DNA of 64,000 bases, taken from Euglena gracilis (taxonomy: Eukaryota; Euglenida; Euglenophyceae; Euglenales). The stretch is taken from positions 37,412,553 to 37,476,552 of the forward strand of contig CP154956.1 in the NCBI GenBank assembly GCA_039621445.1, in the 5' to 3' direction. The translations under genes were made by a program, and so were the position numbers. The notes beneath the pieces are model-generated. The model was not told the DNA's origin. It worked only from the letters and a program-made list of their open reading frames with translations, and did no database searches. Shown here in pieces: positions 51,860 through 62,391 of the stretch; positions within the stretch are counted from its first letter, which is position 1; each line of letters starts with the position of its first letter.

Positions 51860-52818
51860 TCAGCCGTCCGTCCGGACCTTCGCTTTTTTCACCAGCCGTC
51901 CGTCCGTCCGTCCGTCCGCCTCCTTGGCCAGGCCCAAAATCTGACGACAGTGGGTATCCCACATCACTTGTAAGGAGGGGTCTGCTCTTTCGAGTGCGCT
52001 AATGCGCAAGGCAGTCCGCAGGGTTTTCTCTGCGAGATTCAGCAATTCTGCGGTGAATGCGGGGTATGGCACCGTTGGTGCTGCCTGGGGCGTTTCATGT
52101 GCCGCAGGGATTGCATAAGCAGATATACTACTGCTGCTGACTGCGGTTTGTGCCGCGGGTTCCCGGACGGGATGAGCAGCAGGAGGGGGTGCCATTGCCT
52201 GTACGGGATGTACAAGATGTGGTGGCATACCCTGTACGGGTTGAGGTTGGGGTTGCTGGGTTATGACATACTGTGGTGTATACAGGATGGGAGGTGAGGA
52301 ACCAGGCATGACGTAGTGCGCCTGCTCCATTGGAGGTGCCTGTCCCTGCCTCGCATACTGTTGCTGTTCCATTGGAACCTGGTGTACCTGCTGAGGTGGT
52401 GACTGTTCCATTTGGATCTTGATATGTCAGTTGAGATTGTGCGGTATATGCAGCTCCCATTGGCACAGGGGCCGCATGAGCGGTAGGTGGCGGTTGCGCC
52501 TGAGAGGGGGGCGGCATTTGTGCCTGAGAGGGGGCTGGCATATGTGACTGAGAGGGGTATGGCATTTGTGCCTGAACCATTTGAGGGGGGGGGTGGCATT
52601 TGTGCCTGAGCCGCATAAGCGGCTGGAGGAGGTTGATATACCGCATACGCGGGCGCCCCTTGGGCTGATGGGGCCGCCGCATAGGCGTGTGGGGGGTAGG
52701 GAGGGAGGGCATACTGTATAGGAGGCGGTCCTGGGCCGCGCCCTGGGTCGTGCATTGTCCGGGGACAAAAACAACAAAGAAAAAGTAGCTTTATGAGCTG
52801 TAGAAGAAGAAAAAACAA
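51860..52818 (-). pseudogene. Accessory region, N-terminal part, Pro/Gln/Ala-rich
   Basis: The likely start is MHDPGRGPGPPPIQYALPP near 52754 (an upstream in-frame Met at 52818 would add a hydrophobic MFFLLLQLIKLLFLCCF leader). Repeats of QAQMPPPS follow, then, in another frame (51860-52411), MEQSPPQQVHQVPMEQQQ, YVITQQPQPQPVQGMPP and a helical LLNLAEKTLRTALRISALE ending at the 1.8-kb insertion. Low-complexity tract lengths and several indels disturb the frame. A Pro-rich N-terminus plus helices resembles a second gag-like protein more than an envelope. This is inference. Confidence 0.45.
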
Positions 52819-53022
52819 ATGAATTGGGGTTGGGAGAAAAATACAGAGAGGGGATGAAAAGGCCTATAGGCCGATTTCAAAAATTATTCACAGAAATGTC
52901 TGTGTTATTTCTTTTATTCCACAGCTTCCAGTCCTGTTGGACATAACCAATAAACTGGAGGCTGGCTCCCAGGTGTCCCCTTCTGGCCCATAGCCTTTCC
53001 AGCTGACGTTCCAGCAATGGAC
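52819..53022. other. Spacer between integrase and accessory ORF
   Basis: About 200 bp without open frame on the - strand; probably an untranslated spacer. No splice or promoter element was identified. Confidence 0.4.
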
Positions 53023-53686
53023 TCACCGATCAATTTTGTGATCGAGATTTTTGTCTACGACAAAATCATCCGTTTCTGGTAATTTTGAACGGGGCTTGAA
53101 ATAAAGGCACGGTAGTGCTTTGCCATTAAGTGGGGAAAGGTATGGCTTGAAATCGTCCATGTGAACATCCTCGATCCCGTTGGGCAGTGCCACCCTATAG
53201 CGGCCGCTGTTACCAACGCGTTCGAGAATTTCACAGGGTCTGAGCCAGAGGGGGTCTAGCTTGGAAGCTTGCATACGGATTAAGCTATTCCGAACCCATA
53301 CGCGATCACCAGCACTATAGCCAGGTGATTTGAGTTCTTGTAAAAATTGATTTCTCTTTTGAGAATGGATATGAGTAATACGCTTCTGAACGACTGTACT
53401 TCTGAGAACCATGTCTCACAGGTTACGCTACTTCGAGCTGGTCTCTCTGATGGTATATCACCAATCGCTGGCGGGTTTCGCCCAAAAACAATTTTATATG
53501 GGGAGTGTGGTAAAACTAAACCCGGTGGGGTGTTTTTATAAAAGAGGGAGCGTGGCAAAACCTGGACCCAGGCCTGGCGCGAGTCAGCCGGTGAAAGGCG
53601 GAGCATATTTACAACTGCCTTCACTGCTGCCTGGGCGCGGCCATTGCCCTTCGGGCGCCCCCCTGTTTTCCTTTCGTTTTCCATGT
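53023..53686 (-). pseudogene. Integrase C-terminal part of the LTR element
   Basis: 53280-53686 gives GRPKGNGRAQAAVKAVVNML (start of the conserved Glu-containing helix region) and SPYKIVFGRNPPAIGDIP. 53023-53412, one frame over, gives SPGYSAGDRVWVRNSLIRM, LDPLWLRPCEILERVGNSG and YRVALPNGIEDVHMDDFKPY, the GPF/Y-type C-terminal domain. A foldback insertion adjoins at 53690. Confidence 0.8.
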
Positions 53687-53689
53687 AAA

Positions 53690-53783
53690 AATAACACACA
53701 CACCCAAATAACACCACACCCCTGGGGCCCCAGTTCGGGTGCCCAAATAACACACCGGGGGTGTGTGTTATTTGGGGGGGGGG
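53690..53783. repeat. Family Y foldback insertion in integrase (right junction of inversion)
   Basis: AATAACACACACACCCAAATA and GTGTGTGTTATTTGGGGGGG are inverted arms around CACCACACCCCTGGGGCCCCAG and a second CCCAAATAACACACC. It separates - strand integrase C-terminus from the + strand integrase segment. Confidence 0.7.
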
Positions 53784-53973
53784 ATTAGCCATTCCATGCC
53801 AAAAGGCAGGGTTGACCGCGCAAATTTTAGCGCATACATTTATGGAGAAGTGTATCTGCCTAATGGGCTTACCGAAGGAGATTGTCACGGATCAAGATCA
53901 TTTGATCTCATCCCGATTCTTCACAACCCTATGTGGTTTTACTGGGAATCGAACAGCATTTTTCCATTATATA
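53784..53973 (+). pseudogene. Inverted central segment of the integrase catalytic core
   Basis: Here the + strand, not the - strand, encodes the integrase core: LAIPCQKAGLTAQILAHTFM then ICLMGLPKEIVTDQDHLISS and RFFTTLCGFTGN. GLP-x-x-IVTD-x-D is the hallmark surrounding the second catalytic Asp of gypsy integrases. It is precisely the part missing between the - strand pieces 54150-54324 (MDVLELEP, first Asp) and 53280-53686. The segment therefore inverted in place, between foldback repeats. Confidence 0.85.
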
Positions 53974-54148
53974 TCCCCCTTCGGGTTTTCCGCAGAGTGA
54001 CCGAATAGTAGCCCCGGGGGGCTCTTCTAATTGGGGGGGGTTAGTAAACCCCCCAAATAACACCCCCCCCCCCAAATAACACCCCCCCAAATAACCCCCC
54101 CCCCCCCCTCGGGGGCCGATTTCGAGCGCCCAAATAACACCCCCACTC
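53974..54148. repeat. Family Y foldback insertions in integrase (left junction of inversion)
   Basis: It contains the reversed core of 34681-34715 (CCGCAGAGTGACCGAATAGTAG), CTTCTAATTGGGGGG and four CCAAATAACACCCCC units with runs of up to 14 C. It lies between the inverted segment and the N-terminal half of integrase. Confidence 0.7.
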
Positions 54149-54892
54149 AACCGACAGACGACAACAAAAACATACTCGTAAATTTTGCCTTCTGATCCTT
54201 TGCAGGGTTCTAATTCAAGAACATCCATGCAGAGGGACGTAAAAATGTCAGGGAGTACGGGAAAAAAAATCAAGCGTACCAGGGGGTACCTCTGCGCGGT
54301 TTCACCGCTTGACAAATTTGGCACCGTTGCGAAATTTGCAAGCAGCGCGAATGCAATTCTTTTGTTTCAGGGTTGTACAGTACCTGCGACCCACCAAAGA
54401 AAGAAGTTTGGGGCCCCCAGGGTGACCTTGGTTGTGATAACACAAAAGAACTTCATCAACCAAGTCACGGGGTATACAATATTTATATCCCGCATCATCG
54501 CGGTAAACCAACCGTAAAGGGGAGAGGGTATAATTATTTACAACCTCGCCATTGTGCAGTCTGTGCACTATCGTGCTATAAACAGGGTCATGGAAATAAT
54601 CCCATTTGATAAAGAAGAGGGGGGAAGGAGATTCAGATCGCGTAATGCGACGGGGACCAGGTGTGCGGCCTCGTAGCCTTCTCCCCCGTATAGGAGAGAC
54701 TGGCAACGAACGAAAAATCGATGAAACGGGAAAAGAATCCAACATGTCGTCGGCTGCGTCATATCGACGTGCATATTCATCAACCTCTTGGCTGCCATAA
54801 AAAGTGGCATCACCTTCATCCGGGTTACCGGGGTAATGCCAGGGTTCTCGACTAAGCGGGTTGCTACTTTTTGCGTGTGGCCGGGAGTACAT
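54149..54892 (-). pseudogene. Integrase N-terminal zinc domain and first catalytic part
   Basis: 54302-54892 reads WDYFHDPVYSTIVHRLHNGE, DEVLLCYHNQGHPGGPKLLS and KQKNCIRAACK, the HHCC zinc-binding domain (C-x4-C rather than the usual C-x2-C). 54149-54324 in another frame reads DIFTSLCMDVLELEPCKGSE and YEYVFVVVCRLSG, containing the first Asp of the DDE triad. Frameshift near 54320. Confidence 0.8.
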
Positions 54893-55236
54893 ACAACCAC
54901 TAGGTTGAACTGGCTCAAAAATTCATGCCATCGGCATCTTCGGCCTACCGCTGACATAGCTTTGTTCAGATCCTCGGTATACCAGTGTTGAAGACTCTCA
55001 TGGTCAGTCAACACTAGTATTTGTACCAAGGAACTGGCGACAAAACTACGGAATTTTTGCAAAATAAGTACGATTGTGTACGTTTCCTTCTCACGGATAC
55101 TCCATTTGACTTGGCCTTTGCCATCTTCACCTTGTAGCTTTCTACTGAAAAATGCTACAGGGCGTAATTCGTTAGCCGCGTTATGCTGGCTCAGAACACC
55201 GCCTACAGCATAATCGCTGCTATCGACTTCTGGCAC
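54750..55236 (-). pseudogene. RNase H domain of the LTR element
   Basis: MPEVDSSDYAVGGVLSQHN, LRPVAFFSRKLQGEDGKGQ, WSIREKETYTIVLILQKFRS and LVLTDHESLQHWYTEDLNK match the gypsy RNase H order (DAS-type start, E-K-E, TDH). An in-frame TAA at 55276-55278 separates it from RT. After about 54750 the frame drifts. Confidence 0.85.
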
Positions 55237-55275
55237 ATAAGGCTTGTAGGGATCCGCGATGTCGAGTACGACATT

Positions 55276-56160
55276 TTAAAGCATTAGCTTTTTAATGCTC
55301 TCTAGAGCTTCACGCATATCAGCGTCCCATTTGATTTTTGTATTTTCGGGTGCGCGATTTTTGAGCTGCCTCGTTAGAGGTACCGCGATTTTCGCCAAGT
55401 CTTTCATGTAAGTCGCGCAGTATTGGGCTAATCCCAAAAATCCTTTCAAATGGGTGATGGTGTTGATGACCTCAGGTGTCCATTTCTTAATGGCCTCTAG
55501 TTTGCTAGGCGCCGCTCGGCGTTGGCCATTATTAAGAATGTGACCGCAAAACTTTATCGTTTCGCGAAACAAGTGCATTTTGGCACCTTTGACAAAAAGT
55601 CTATGCTTGAGAAATGCGGCTAATACCGCGCGAACATCACGATAGTGAGTATCGAGAATATTCTCGTGTGTATTCGCTGAAGGAGGTGGGGTACCAACCA
55701 AAACATCATCAATGTATACCAGCGCAAACGGTTGATCCCGTAAGACCCATTGGATCATGCGCTGAAACATTGCTGGTCCATTCTTAACACCCATTGGTAA
55801 AACCGTTTATTGGAAAACACCTCTGGATGTTACAAAAGCCGTATAGGCTTGCGAATCGGGATCCAGATGCATTTGGTAGAAACCATCCTCCAGGTCAAAA
55901 ATTGACCACAAGCGGTTATCCGCTTGTTTTGGAATGAGGTCCTCAATTCGAGGTAACAGGAATGGGTCATCCTTGGTTTGCGAATTTAAGTACCGATAAT
56001 CCAGTACCAGCCACCACTTTTTCTGACCTGATGGGTCTTGGGGCTTAGGAACCACAAAAGCTTGGGATGTCCATTCACTCTTGGAAGGGATGATCCACTT
56101 CCGCTCTATGAGCTGTTCAATCATTTCATTGAGAGCTATCTCTCTTTCTCCTGAACAACG
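55276..56160 (-). pseudogene. Reverse transcriptase of the LTR element, one internal TAA
   Basis: EIALNEMIEQLIERKWIIPS, SQAFVVPKPQDPSGQKKWW, YRYLNSQTKDDPFLLPRIED and WSIFDLEDGFYQMHLDPDSQ precede a TAA at 55807-55809, after which TVLPMGVKNGPAMFQRM and the catalytic YIDD (55705-55716) follow, then HLFRETIKFCGHILN and the thumb/connection FLGLAQYCATYMKDLAKI. This is a full Ty3/gypsy RT. Confidence 0.9.
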
Positions 56161-57083
56161 GAAAAATTCCGATGCATTGGCTTTGCGCCTTCTTTAAGCT
56201 CAATTTTACAAACTGCAAAGGTCCGCGAATAGCGGGATCTATATCGCAAGCGTCAACAGGAGTCTCCAAAACTCCCGAAAATTTGCGACTGAGGCGCGTA
56301 CAAAATTCTGCTGATTTGGGGTGCTGTCCTGCACTTTCAAAGACAGCGGAAACCTGTTTGTGGGGGGCAGAACGGTAATGCCTATAGGCATGTTGCTCAA
56401 AAGCCGTATCGGCTCCCACATGGTTGGTATGATCCAACACACTAACATTCAGGGGTGAGGACTGAGAGACATTGAAAGCATCAAGAAACAAACACAGAAA
56501 ATGATTTCTTGGAAAGGTGGTACTACCACTCCACGGAAATCCTCGAATAGAGGTACATCGTTTAGGTAGATCCCACCAATAAAAAGTGACATAAGTCAAA
56601 TTTTGAAACCATTCCGCTTCGGGATTCACAGGAACCAGTAATGAGCCTCGCGCTTGATTCTGGAAAATATTATTTAGAACAATCGGGATAAGTTCTGGGG
56701 GGGTGCATTCATAGGATAGTGTCTCCCCAAAACTTATCAAAAGCGTTAGAATGTTGCGACCAATGTCGCGGTAATCGCGAATGCGCGTTAGAAGAGAATG
56801 CATCAGTTTCTAAGGTCAAATCAAAAGAATGCGCCATATCGGCGATTTTTGAAAACCAATGTTTCAAAATTCGATATTTACCAAACTGAAAAGCATTCCA
56901 GGTGTCCTTGGTGTACTTGGAGATCTGCACAACATCCTGAAGGGGGGGAACACGCTGTAACACAGAACAACGGAATTGTGAATCATCCACACACATGTCC
57001 ATAGGACTCGATCCAGGCGGGGCATGGGTGGGTTGGGCATGTACCCAGTCGTCGGTAACGTGCATGGGGAGCGCTATGCGCAA
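56161..57083 (-). pseudogene. Protease-RT linker, unrecognised
   Basis: 56709-57083 (LPMHVTDDWVHAQPTHAPPG, YRILKHWFSKIADMAHSFDL) changes frame near 56760 into 56126-56803 (IRDYRDIGRNILTLLISFGE, AEWFQNLTYVTFYWWDLPKR), which leads to the RT start as CDIDPAIRGPLQFVK and, in another frame, IELKEGAKPMHRNFSV. The spacer between protease and RT is long for a gypsy element. No domain recognised. Confidence 0.5.
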
Positions 57084-57286
57084 ATCCGAAGAGGGAGGCT
57101 ATGCCTTTGCACTGTAGTGCTTGATTCACATTCGCGAATTGCAAAAAACTGCCAAGTGTATTTGTGAGCTGTGAAAAACTACCAAGTGTACTGTTGGGTG
57201 TATCACCCACTGTACCAAGGCTATGTACCGTTTGGTTATCTATTAAATCCGTACCAGTTGTACCAGTACCAAGTGCATAGGTACCA

Positions 57287-58480
57287 CTACCAAGTGTAAA
57301 GATTCCCGGTTGCGGGATCCAATCCGATTAGTTTGGAAGTTTCCACAAGATATCCACAATCAAAGTCGTGGTAAGCGGAGATTCTCCGACAGTGAGCGCT
57401 TTGGTAGGAGGGTTGGTGCTTGTGGTGCGCGTTTGTGTGGGTGTTAGCGCATAAGTTGGTGTCGGTTAGGGTAGCTGCTGGGGGGTGTACAGGGGTGTCT
57501 GGAGGCGACACACCTGGTGGAAAACGAAAAAGTTGTGCAGCTGGGCGGCTACTCGACACCGAAATTTCTTCAGGCCTTTGGGCTTTCGCCCGGGAACCCA
57601 GCGAAACGTGCGGGGTTAAGCTACTGGCTTTCCCTACCGCATGGGAAACGAGCGGTAAAAGTGCGGTGGGTAGGGGGGCAGATTTCTCTTTACCCCTAGG
57701 GTAGGAAACCGTGTTTTCGGCTGTGGGAAATGTTGTGGAAATGCGGGGGGACGTCCTGGGGGACGTCATGGGGGACAAATTTGGGGGTGTGGTGTGTGTG
57801 CAGGGGGTAGTGCACAAACCGTGCGAAGGACAATCCACCACCAATCGGTGTTGCGGTAGGAACGAAAAACCCAGTATGACATCTGACCCGGCGATATTCG
57901 CCTCGAATGCCCAAGTACCCAGAAAATTTTGGAATTGTGGGGGGTATGTGTGGTGCTTCGGGATAATGGGGAGGACTATGTCCAAAATGCATCCCAAGTC
58001 ACCACCGCACATGGGGCTGTTGTCAGCGGTCATAATTTTGATCGGATTCTTGGCATGAGCCAAGAGGGGGGTGGTTATAAGTCCTTTGCGGAAAAGAAGG
58101 GGGATTCGACACCCTGTGTCGACTAAAATTTTGGCTTGTGCACAGAAATTTTGAGTTTTGATTTTCGCTTGGACTAAAAGTTCCATGGGGGGTACGCAAA
58201 GCGAAGGGTCGGGTGTAAAATTGTTGTCGCGCCAACTGTTCCATGACCCTTGGCTTACTTTGCTCAACATTCCAAGCAAAAATTTGGCACGGGGAGTGGG
58301 GGTCCCGAAAATTTTCCGGGTACCGACCAGAAAGACCGATTGGCTGGGGGGGCAGGGGTGATCAGTTCCTAACTCCATCTGTTCATCAGCCTAGAGGTCC
58401 GTTCCCTCAGGCCTCGGGCTCCCCTACTCCATATCGGAGTCGGCCTTTTGGCCTATGGTGGACTTCCTAGAATAAAGTGC
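57287..58480 (-). pseudogene. Retropepsin-type protease region
   Basis: CAQAKILVDTGCRIPLLFRK contains the catalytic D-T-G (58112-58120). FEANIAGSDVILGFSFLPQH matches the second half-barrel with its D-x-ILG motif. A Pro/Ser-rich tail follows to 57287. The frame extends right of the first Met (58378) through two in-frame TAGs (58391-58393, 58424-58426) to the foldback insertion at 58484, joining the gag NC region. The protease would process gag-pol. Confidence 0.8.
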
Positions 58481-58483
58481 GCG

Positions 58484-58715
58484 TACCACCTCCCCCCCCT
58501 AATTGCCCCCCCCCTAATTGACCAAACGCCCCGGGGAAAATTTTTTCGACCCCCCCCTAATTGACTGCCCGGGGGGATTCTGTGCTGAAGCACCCCCTAA
58601 TTAACGGTATCCCCCCCCTAATTGACGCCCCCCCTAATTGAACCCCCCCCCTAATTGATCAAAAGGGGGGTCCCGTGGAGAGGTCCCACGGTCAATTAGG
58701 GGGGGGGAGGTGGTA
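58484..58715. repeat. Family Y foldback insertion in gag-pol
   Basis: TACCACCTCCCCCCCCTAATTG at the left is inverted at the right end (CAATTAGGGGGGGGAGGTGGTA). Inside are five further CCCCCCTAATTG units. It interrupts the frame between KSWWKTGMRFAR and ALYSRKSTIGQKAD. CGCGC flanks both sides, a possible 5-bp target duplication. Confidence 0.8.
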
Positions 58716-59537
58716 TCGCGCGAATCGCATTCCTGTCTTCCACCAACTCTTCCTCGGTGCTCTCATCCCCCTCCCTGCCCGAAGCCAGGTCTTTTTCCTC
58801 GATACAGGATATTTTGAAACCAACCCGCTGCCTATTGGCAGAACCGCGATTGGAGTCGCGACGACCATGGCTAGGGTGGGGAGAACGGGAACGGGGGAAT
58901 TTGGATGAGTGGTGGTCTTTAGACCCACAAAGGGAACAACGGTTTCGCGATTGTGATTGCCTTTTGGCATCATAGCGACGCGGGGAGCGGGTATCACGCT
59001 CGATCTCGGTCAGATCGCGAAGAGGATGATCCAGTTCGCGAACGAGGTCGCGAAGAATCGTGCTTCACATCCAGATTGCGGGTAGGGGGGCGGGGGGACC
59101 GACCTCGCGGTATGAAACAACATCCGCTATTGCGGTGGGGTGAACGTGAACGCGGTCTTCCATCACCCGATCGGTATCCCGACCGCTGCGAATGCGCAGA
59201 TCGTGAAGAATGCGAACTCCAGGAAGAAAGGGATCCTCGCGGGCTCTTACTGCGCTTTCGCGCTTGGGGATTCGGACATTCGCGAGACATATGTCCCGTG
59301 ATTACACAAAAAGCACACTTTGTCCGAAACTTGGTCAGAACAGCGCGAATAGCGCGGTTTGGATTCCCGTGTAGGGGATTTGGGGTTTGTGCGCGGATAG
59401 CGCGTTTTGGAATCACTCGATGGTGATTTTGGGGAGGTAGTCCGTTGGACCGAGTGTACTGAACCGGTGGGTACACCAGCAGTGGGGTGGTGGTGATATG
59501 CCGATTCAAGCTGACCCAGAAGTTGTGATAACTTCAT
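58716..59537 (-). pseudogene. Nucleocapsid region with CCHC zinc knuckle
   Basis: KCAFCVITGHMSRECPNPQ (59276-59317) is a perfect C-x2-C-x4-H-x4-C knuckle, followed by an Arg/Ser-rich basic tail (RSGYRSGDGRPRSRSPHRN). Upstream, in a second frame, SPKSPSSDSKTRYPRTNPKS forms a Lys/Ser/Pro linker, so a frameshift lies near 59340. It binds genomic RNA in this family. Confidence 0.85.
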
Positions 59538-60775
59538 TTGTTTGGAAACATAGTTCCATCTCTCATAGAGAGAGTCAAAATGTGCCCCGCGAGTTCTTCG
59601 CGTTTAATTTCGTTGATGAGTTTGGGGATATAGCGCAGTAATACCGCATCAAACTGTTCTTTGATTTGCGTTTCCACTAAATCATCAACTTCGGCTGCCA
59701 ACCCAAGCCACTTGGAGTACCACAAGACTATCGACTTCCATTTGCGGTCAGGGGGGGTGAATTGCCGCCATTTGTTTTCCAGACTGATTCTGGAAACCAA
59801 ACTGGAGCATGAGGAAGCATATTGCTCAACCAATTCCTCAAAAGAAATGCGCCTGCAAATGACTGATTGTCCGGCGCGTTCTTTTTCTTCCCTTGGGAGG
59901 CAATCAATAAAAACCATCTTGATTACCTCCGGGTTGTCATCTTGGGTGGGTCCCTTCGAATCCCAATAATATTACCAGTCGCGGAAAAATTGTTTCCATG
60001 TGGTGGGGTCACCGTCCCATTGGGGCTTCACCTTGTTCGCTATCGCGATGGTGCCTTTGAAATCTTTCTGAGAAACTCGTGGCCCTTCGGTGGTATTCAT
60101 GCGGGGTGGGCCCGGGTGCGAAATCGCACCATGTGCAGGTACTCCGGTGGTTGCACCAAGGGTATTGTTCGGGTAATTTTCCGAATGCACATGGAACAAA
60201 CCACTTAGTGTACCATAGGTACCATACAAATTCGGGGAATCGCGATTGCGCGAATGGTGATGTGGTTGCGCATGTGGAGGTGACGTATCACATGGTTGCA
60301 CCATTGGTGCTACTAAGCGAATTTGGGAGGTATGACCAATACCCGGTGTGGGGGTGCAAATAATACCACGAATTAGTTCGGATTCCGGAATCTCTTGATT
60401 TAAGAGGGGGGTGGGTCTGATTTTCGCTTGAAAACCCGACTCATCCTCCAAAAACTCGTCCATTGGGACTGGTAATGCTAATGAGGGAACCACCGCATGA
60501 GCGGAAACGCGGTTTGGTGGCAATGTGCCTGTGGACTCGGGGATTGGTGCGCGAATGGCGCTTTTTGAGCTGGAAGATGCGGCAAGTGTGCCAACCATAC
60601 CCGATTGCGGGTTTTGATGTATGGAACGCAGTTGTGCGTGAATTTGGTCGAAATTTGTTGCAAACTCATGCACACTTTGCTCCAAATGGTCAACAACCTG
60701 CCAATTGTCGGTTATCCGACCCACATCCTCCTGCAAACGCTTAATCCGCCTACGGTATGAGGGTAGCTCATCCAA
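59534..60775 (-). pseudogene. Capsid-like part of gag
   Basis: 60775-59972 begins MDELPSYRRRIKRLQEDVGR with helical and Pro-rich parts, ending KVKPQWDGDPTTWKQFFRDW at a TAA (59972-59974). 59534-59917 continues VFIDCLPREEKERAGQSVIC, WRQFTPPDRKWKSIVLWYSK and helices to EIKREELAGHILTLSM. The W-x-GD-x-x-x-W-x-x-F pattern and helix-rich sequence fit a retrotransposon capsid. Confidence 0.7.
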
Positions 60776-62391
60776 TAGCGGGATTTTGTCGGAAATAGAC
60801 TGGAAATCTTGCGAAATCGCACAGTGTCCAAGTCCTGTACTCTTGTCACCAAAGTGCGCATCGCACTGGAAATGTTCTCCAATTGTGGAGATGGCTTGCT
60901 GGGTTGGTCCGAATGCGGATCTTTGAGTTTTTCAGCCCTTGGCAGTTCCTTCAACACTGAAACTTTCGCGGATAGCGCGATAAGGCCATTTTGCAGTTTT
61001 GTGACATCCTGCTTCACCGTTTTCTCGGTGTTCATGAGACTATCACAAAATCCTTGCATGATTTGGTGATTTTCTGCACGCATTTCAGCGCAAATCTGCT
61101 CCAAGTGTGTGTCTGGGAGTGTGGTGGTAGGTGTCCGTGACGGCAATGCGCCTTGGGATGGTGATTGCACCTGAAGCATTTATGTGCTTAATTCTTGCAT
61201 GCGTTTGTGCAAATCCGCTATCGCGGTTTGAATGCCGGTGACATCTAGGATCCTACCAGCCACTTCCGCATAGCGGGTATGCAACTTGGCCAATGCGGCT
61301 TCAATGTTACCAACATCCTGTTGTAGCTGTTTGTGCAAATCGGCCATGGTGGCCTTGAGTCCGCTAATATCCGGTGTTGGTGTAAGGGTTTCCGCATTGC
61401 GGTTCTGCAAATCCGCGATTGCGGTTCGGATTTCCATTGTGTCATTTTGCCACTGTTGTTTGAAATTGTCAATTCTACTCGCGATATTCGCGATTTGGGT
61501 TTGAAAACTCGCAATTTCAGCGGGAATTTCACCACAGTGGCACGATTTCTGCTCCAATCGAGAAAGTCTCTCCTCCAATTGTTGCACATACGTGCGGGGG
61601 GCGAAACTTTCATTGGCTTGGGCAGAAAAGTGGGAGAAATTCGCGGAGTCACCGCTCAACTGGAAAATGCGCTGTTGCGCTTCCTGAAATGCGGTTGCAA
61701 GTGTGGAGAATTGCTCCATTGTAATAAATTGTCCCGAATCAGGATTTTTGATGGGGGGTTCACGCAACTTTTGCTGCAATTGTGGAAAAATTGCCGTAAT
61801 TGGCTCCAATTGATGGGATAGAGCTTGCAAACTATGTTGCATGTTGGAGAAAATCACATCATTGCGGGATTGTGTTTCACACATGGCTTCACTCACTTTT
61901 TGGAAGTGTTGTGGCAAATGTGCCTGTAAATGTGTGTCCAAACCTTGCCGCAAAGTTGCTAGGTCCACATTGGTTGATTGAAAATTTCTTTGGCAATATT
62001 CGCCAACATCACGCACATAACTCCAAAGGTAATGCAGTTTGTGTTCTACAACCTTTTGGTTGTTTTCATCAAAATACAAAACCTTGTTAAGCGTCATAGC
62101 GCAATCCGCTACGCAAGTATGCACATGGAAAATTTGCTGCATAAGCGGGTGTTCCACTGGGACATTTACGACTATGCGCTGAATCACAGTAATGGGATGA
62201 GGGGAAATTTTTTCCAACTCTTCTGTATCACTGCTCATGGATTCTGTGGGACTTGTATAAGCGGGAACCGTCAAACGCATCTCCGGGTGCCATGTCAATG
62301 CAGGAAAAGAACCCGTGTCGGGTGGTGCGGGCAGTTGTCCAATCGGACTTGGTGTGCGAAGCATAGGGGGGGGGGGGGCTGGAAGAAACAT
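60712..62391 (-). pseudogene. Large coiled-coil N-terminal gag region
   Basis: 61180-62391 (403 codons) has HPLMQQIFHVHTCVADCAMT, YLWSYVRDVGEYCQRNF and long heptad-like stretches (YVQQLEERLSRLEQKSCHCG; three repeats of AIADLQNR / TMADLHKQLQ / AIADLHKRMQ). After a TAA (61180-61182) the same frame continues MLQVQSPSQGALPSRTPTT and another coiled coil to about 60775, where it shifts. A pre-capsid coiled-coil domain of this length is unusual for gypsy gag. Confidence 0.65.

Larger units (their letters stand above)
50100..51925. mobile_element. 1.8-kb insertion with GCCGGCTAGCC/GTCCGTCCGG-rich ends
   Basis: It interrupts the accessory frame: right of it the - strand reads THCRQILGLAKEADG and left of it WSNSDDRQVYF. 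Both ends are packed with CCGTCC(GTCC)n, GTCCGGAC and GCCGGCTAGCC units in mixed orientation (50102-50240 and 51763-51925). The interior contains a minisatellite, a tRNA-like sequence and a 36-bp perfect palindrome. Long open frames lack domains. Its class is unknown. Confidence 0.6.

Noticed and set aside
52752-52818. Hydrophobic N-terminus (MFFLLLQLIKLLFLCCF) as an envelope signal peptide
   Set aside because: The more likely start is the internal Met near 52754; no fusion peptide or C-terminal anchor is seen in the rest of the region, so an env assignment is not supported.
53929-54324. Gly-rich C-terminal tail of the - strand integrase frame
   Set aside because: It is translation through the foldback insertion, not integrase sequence.
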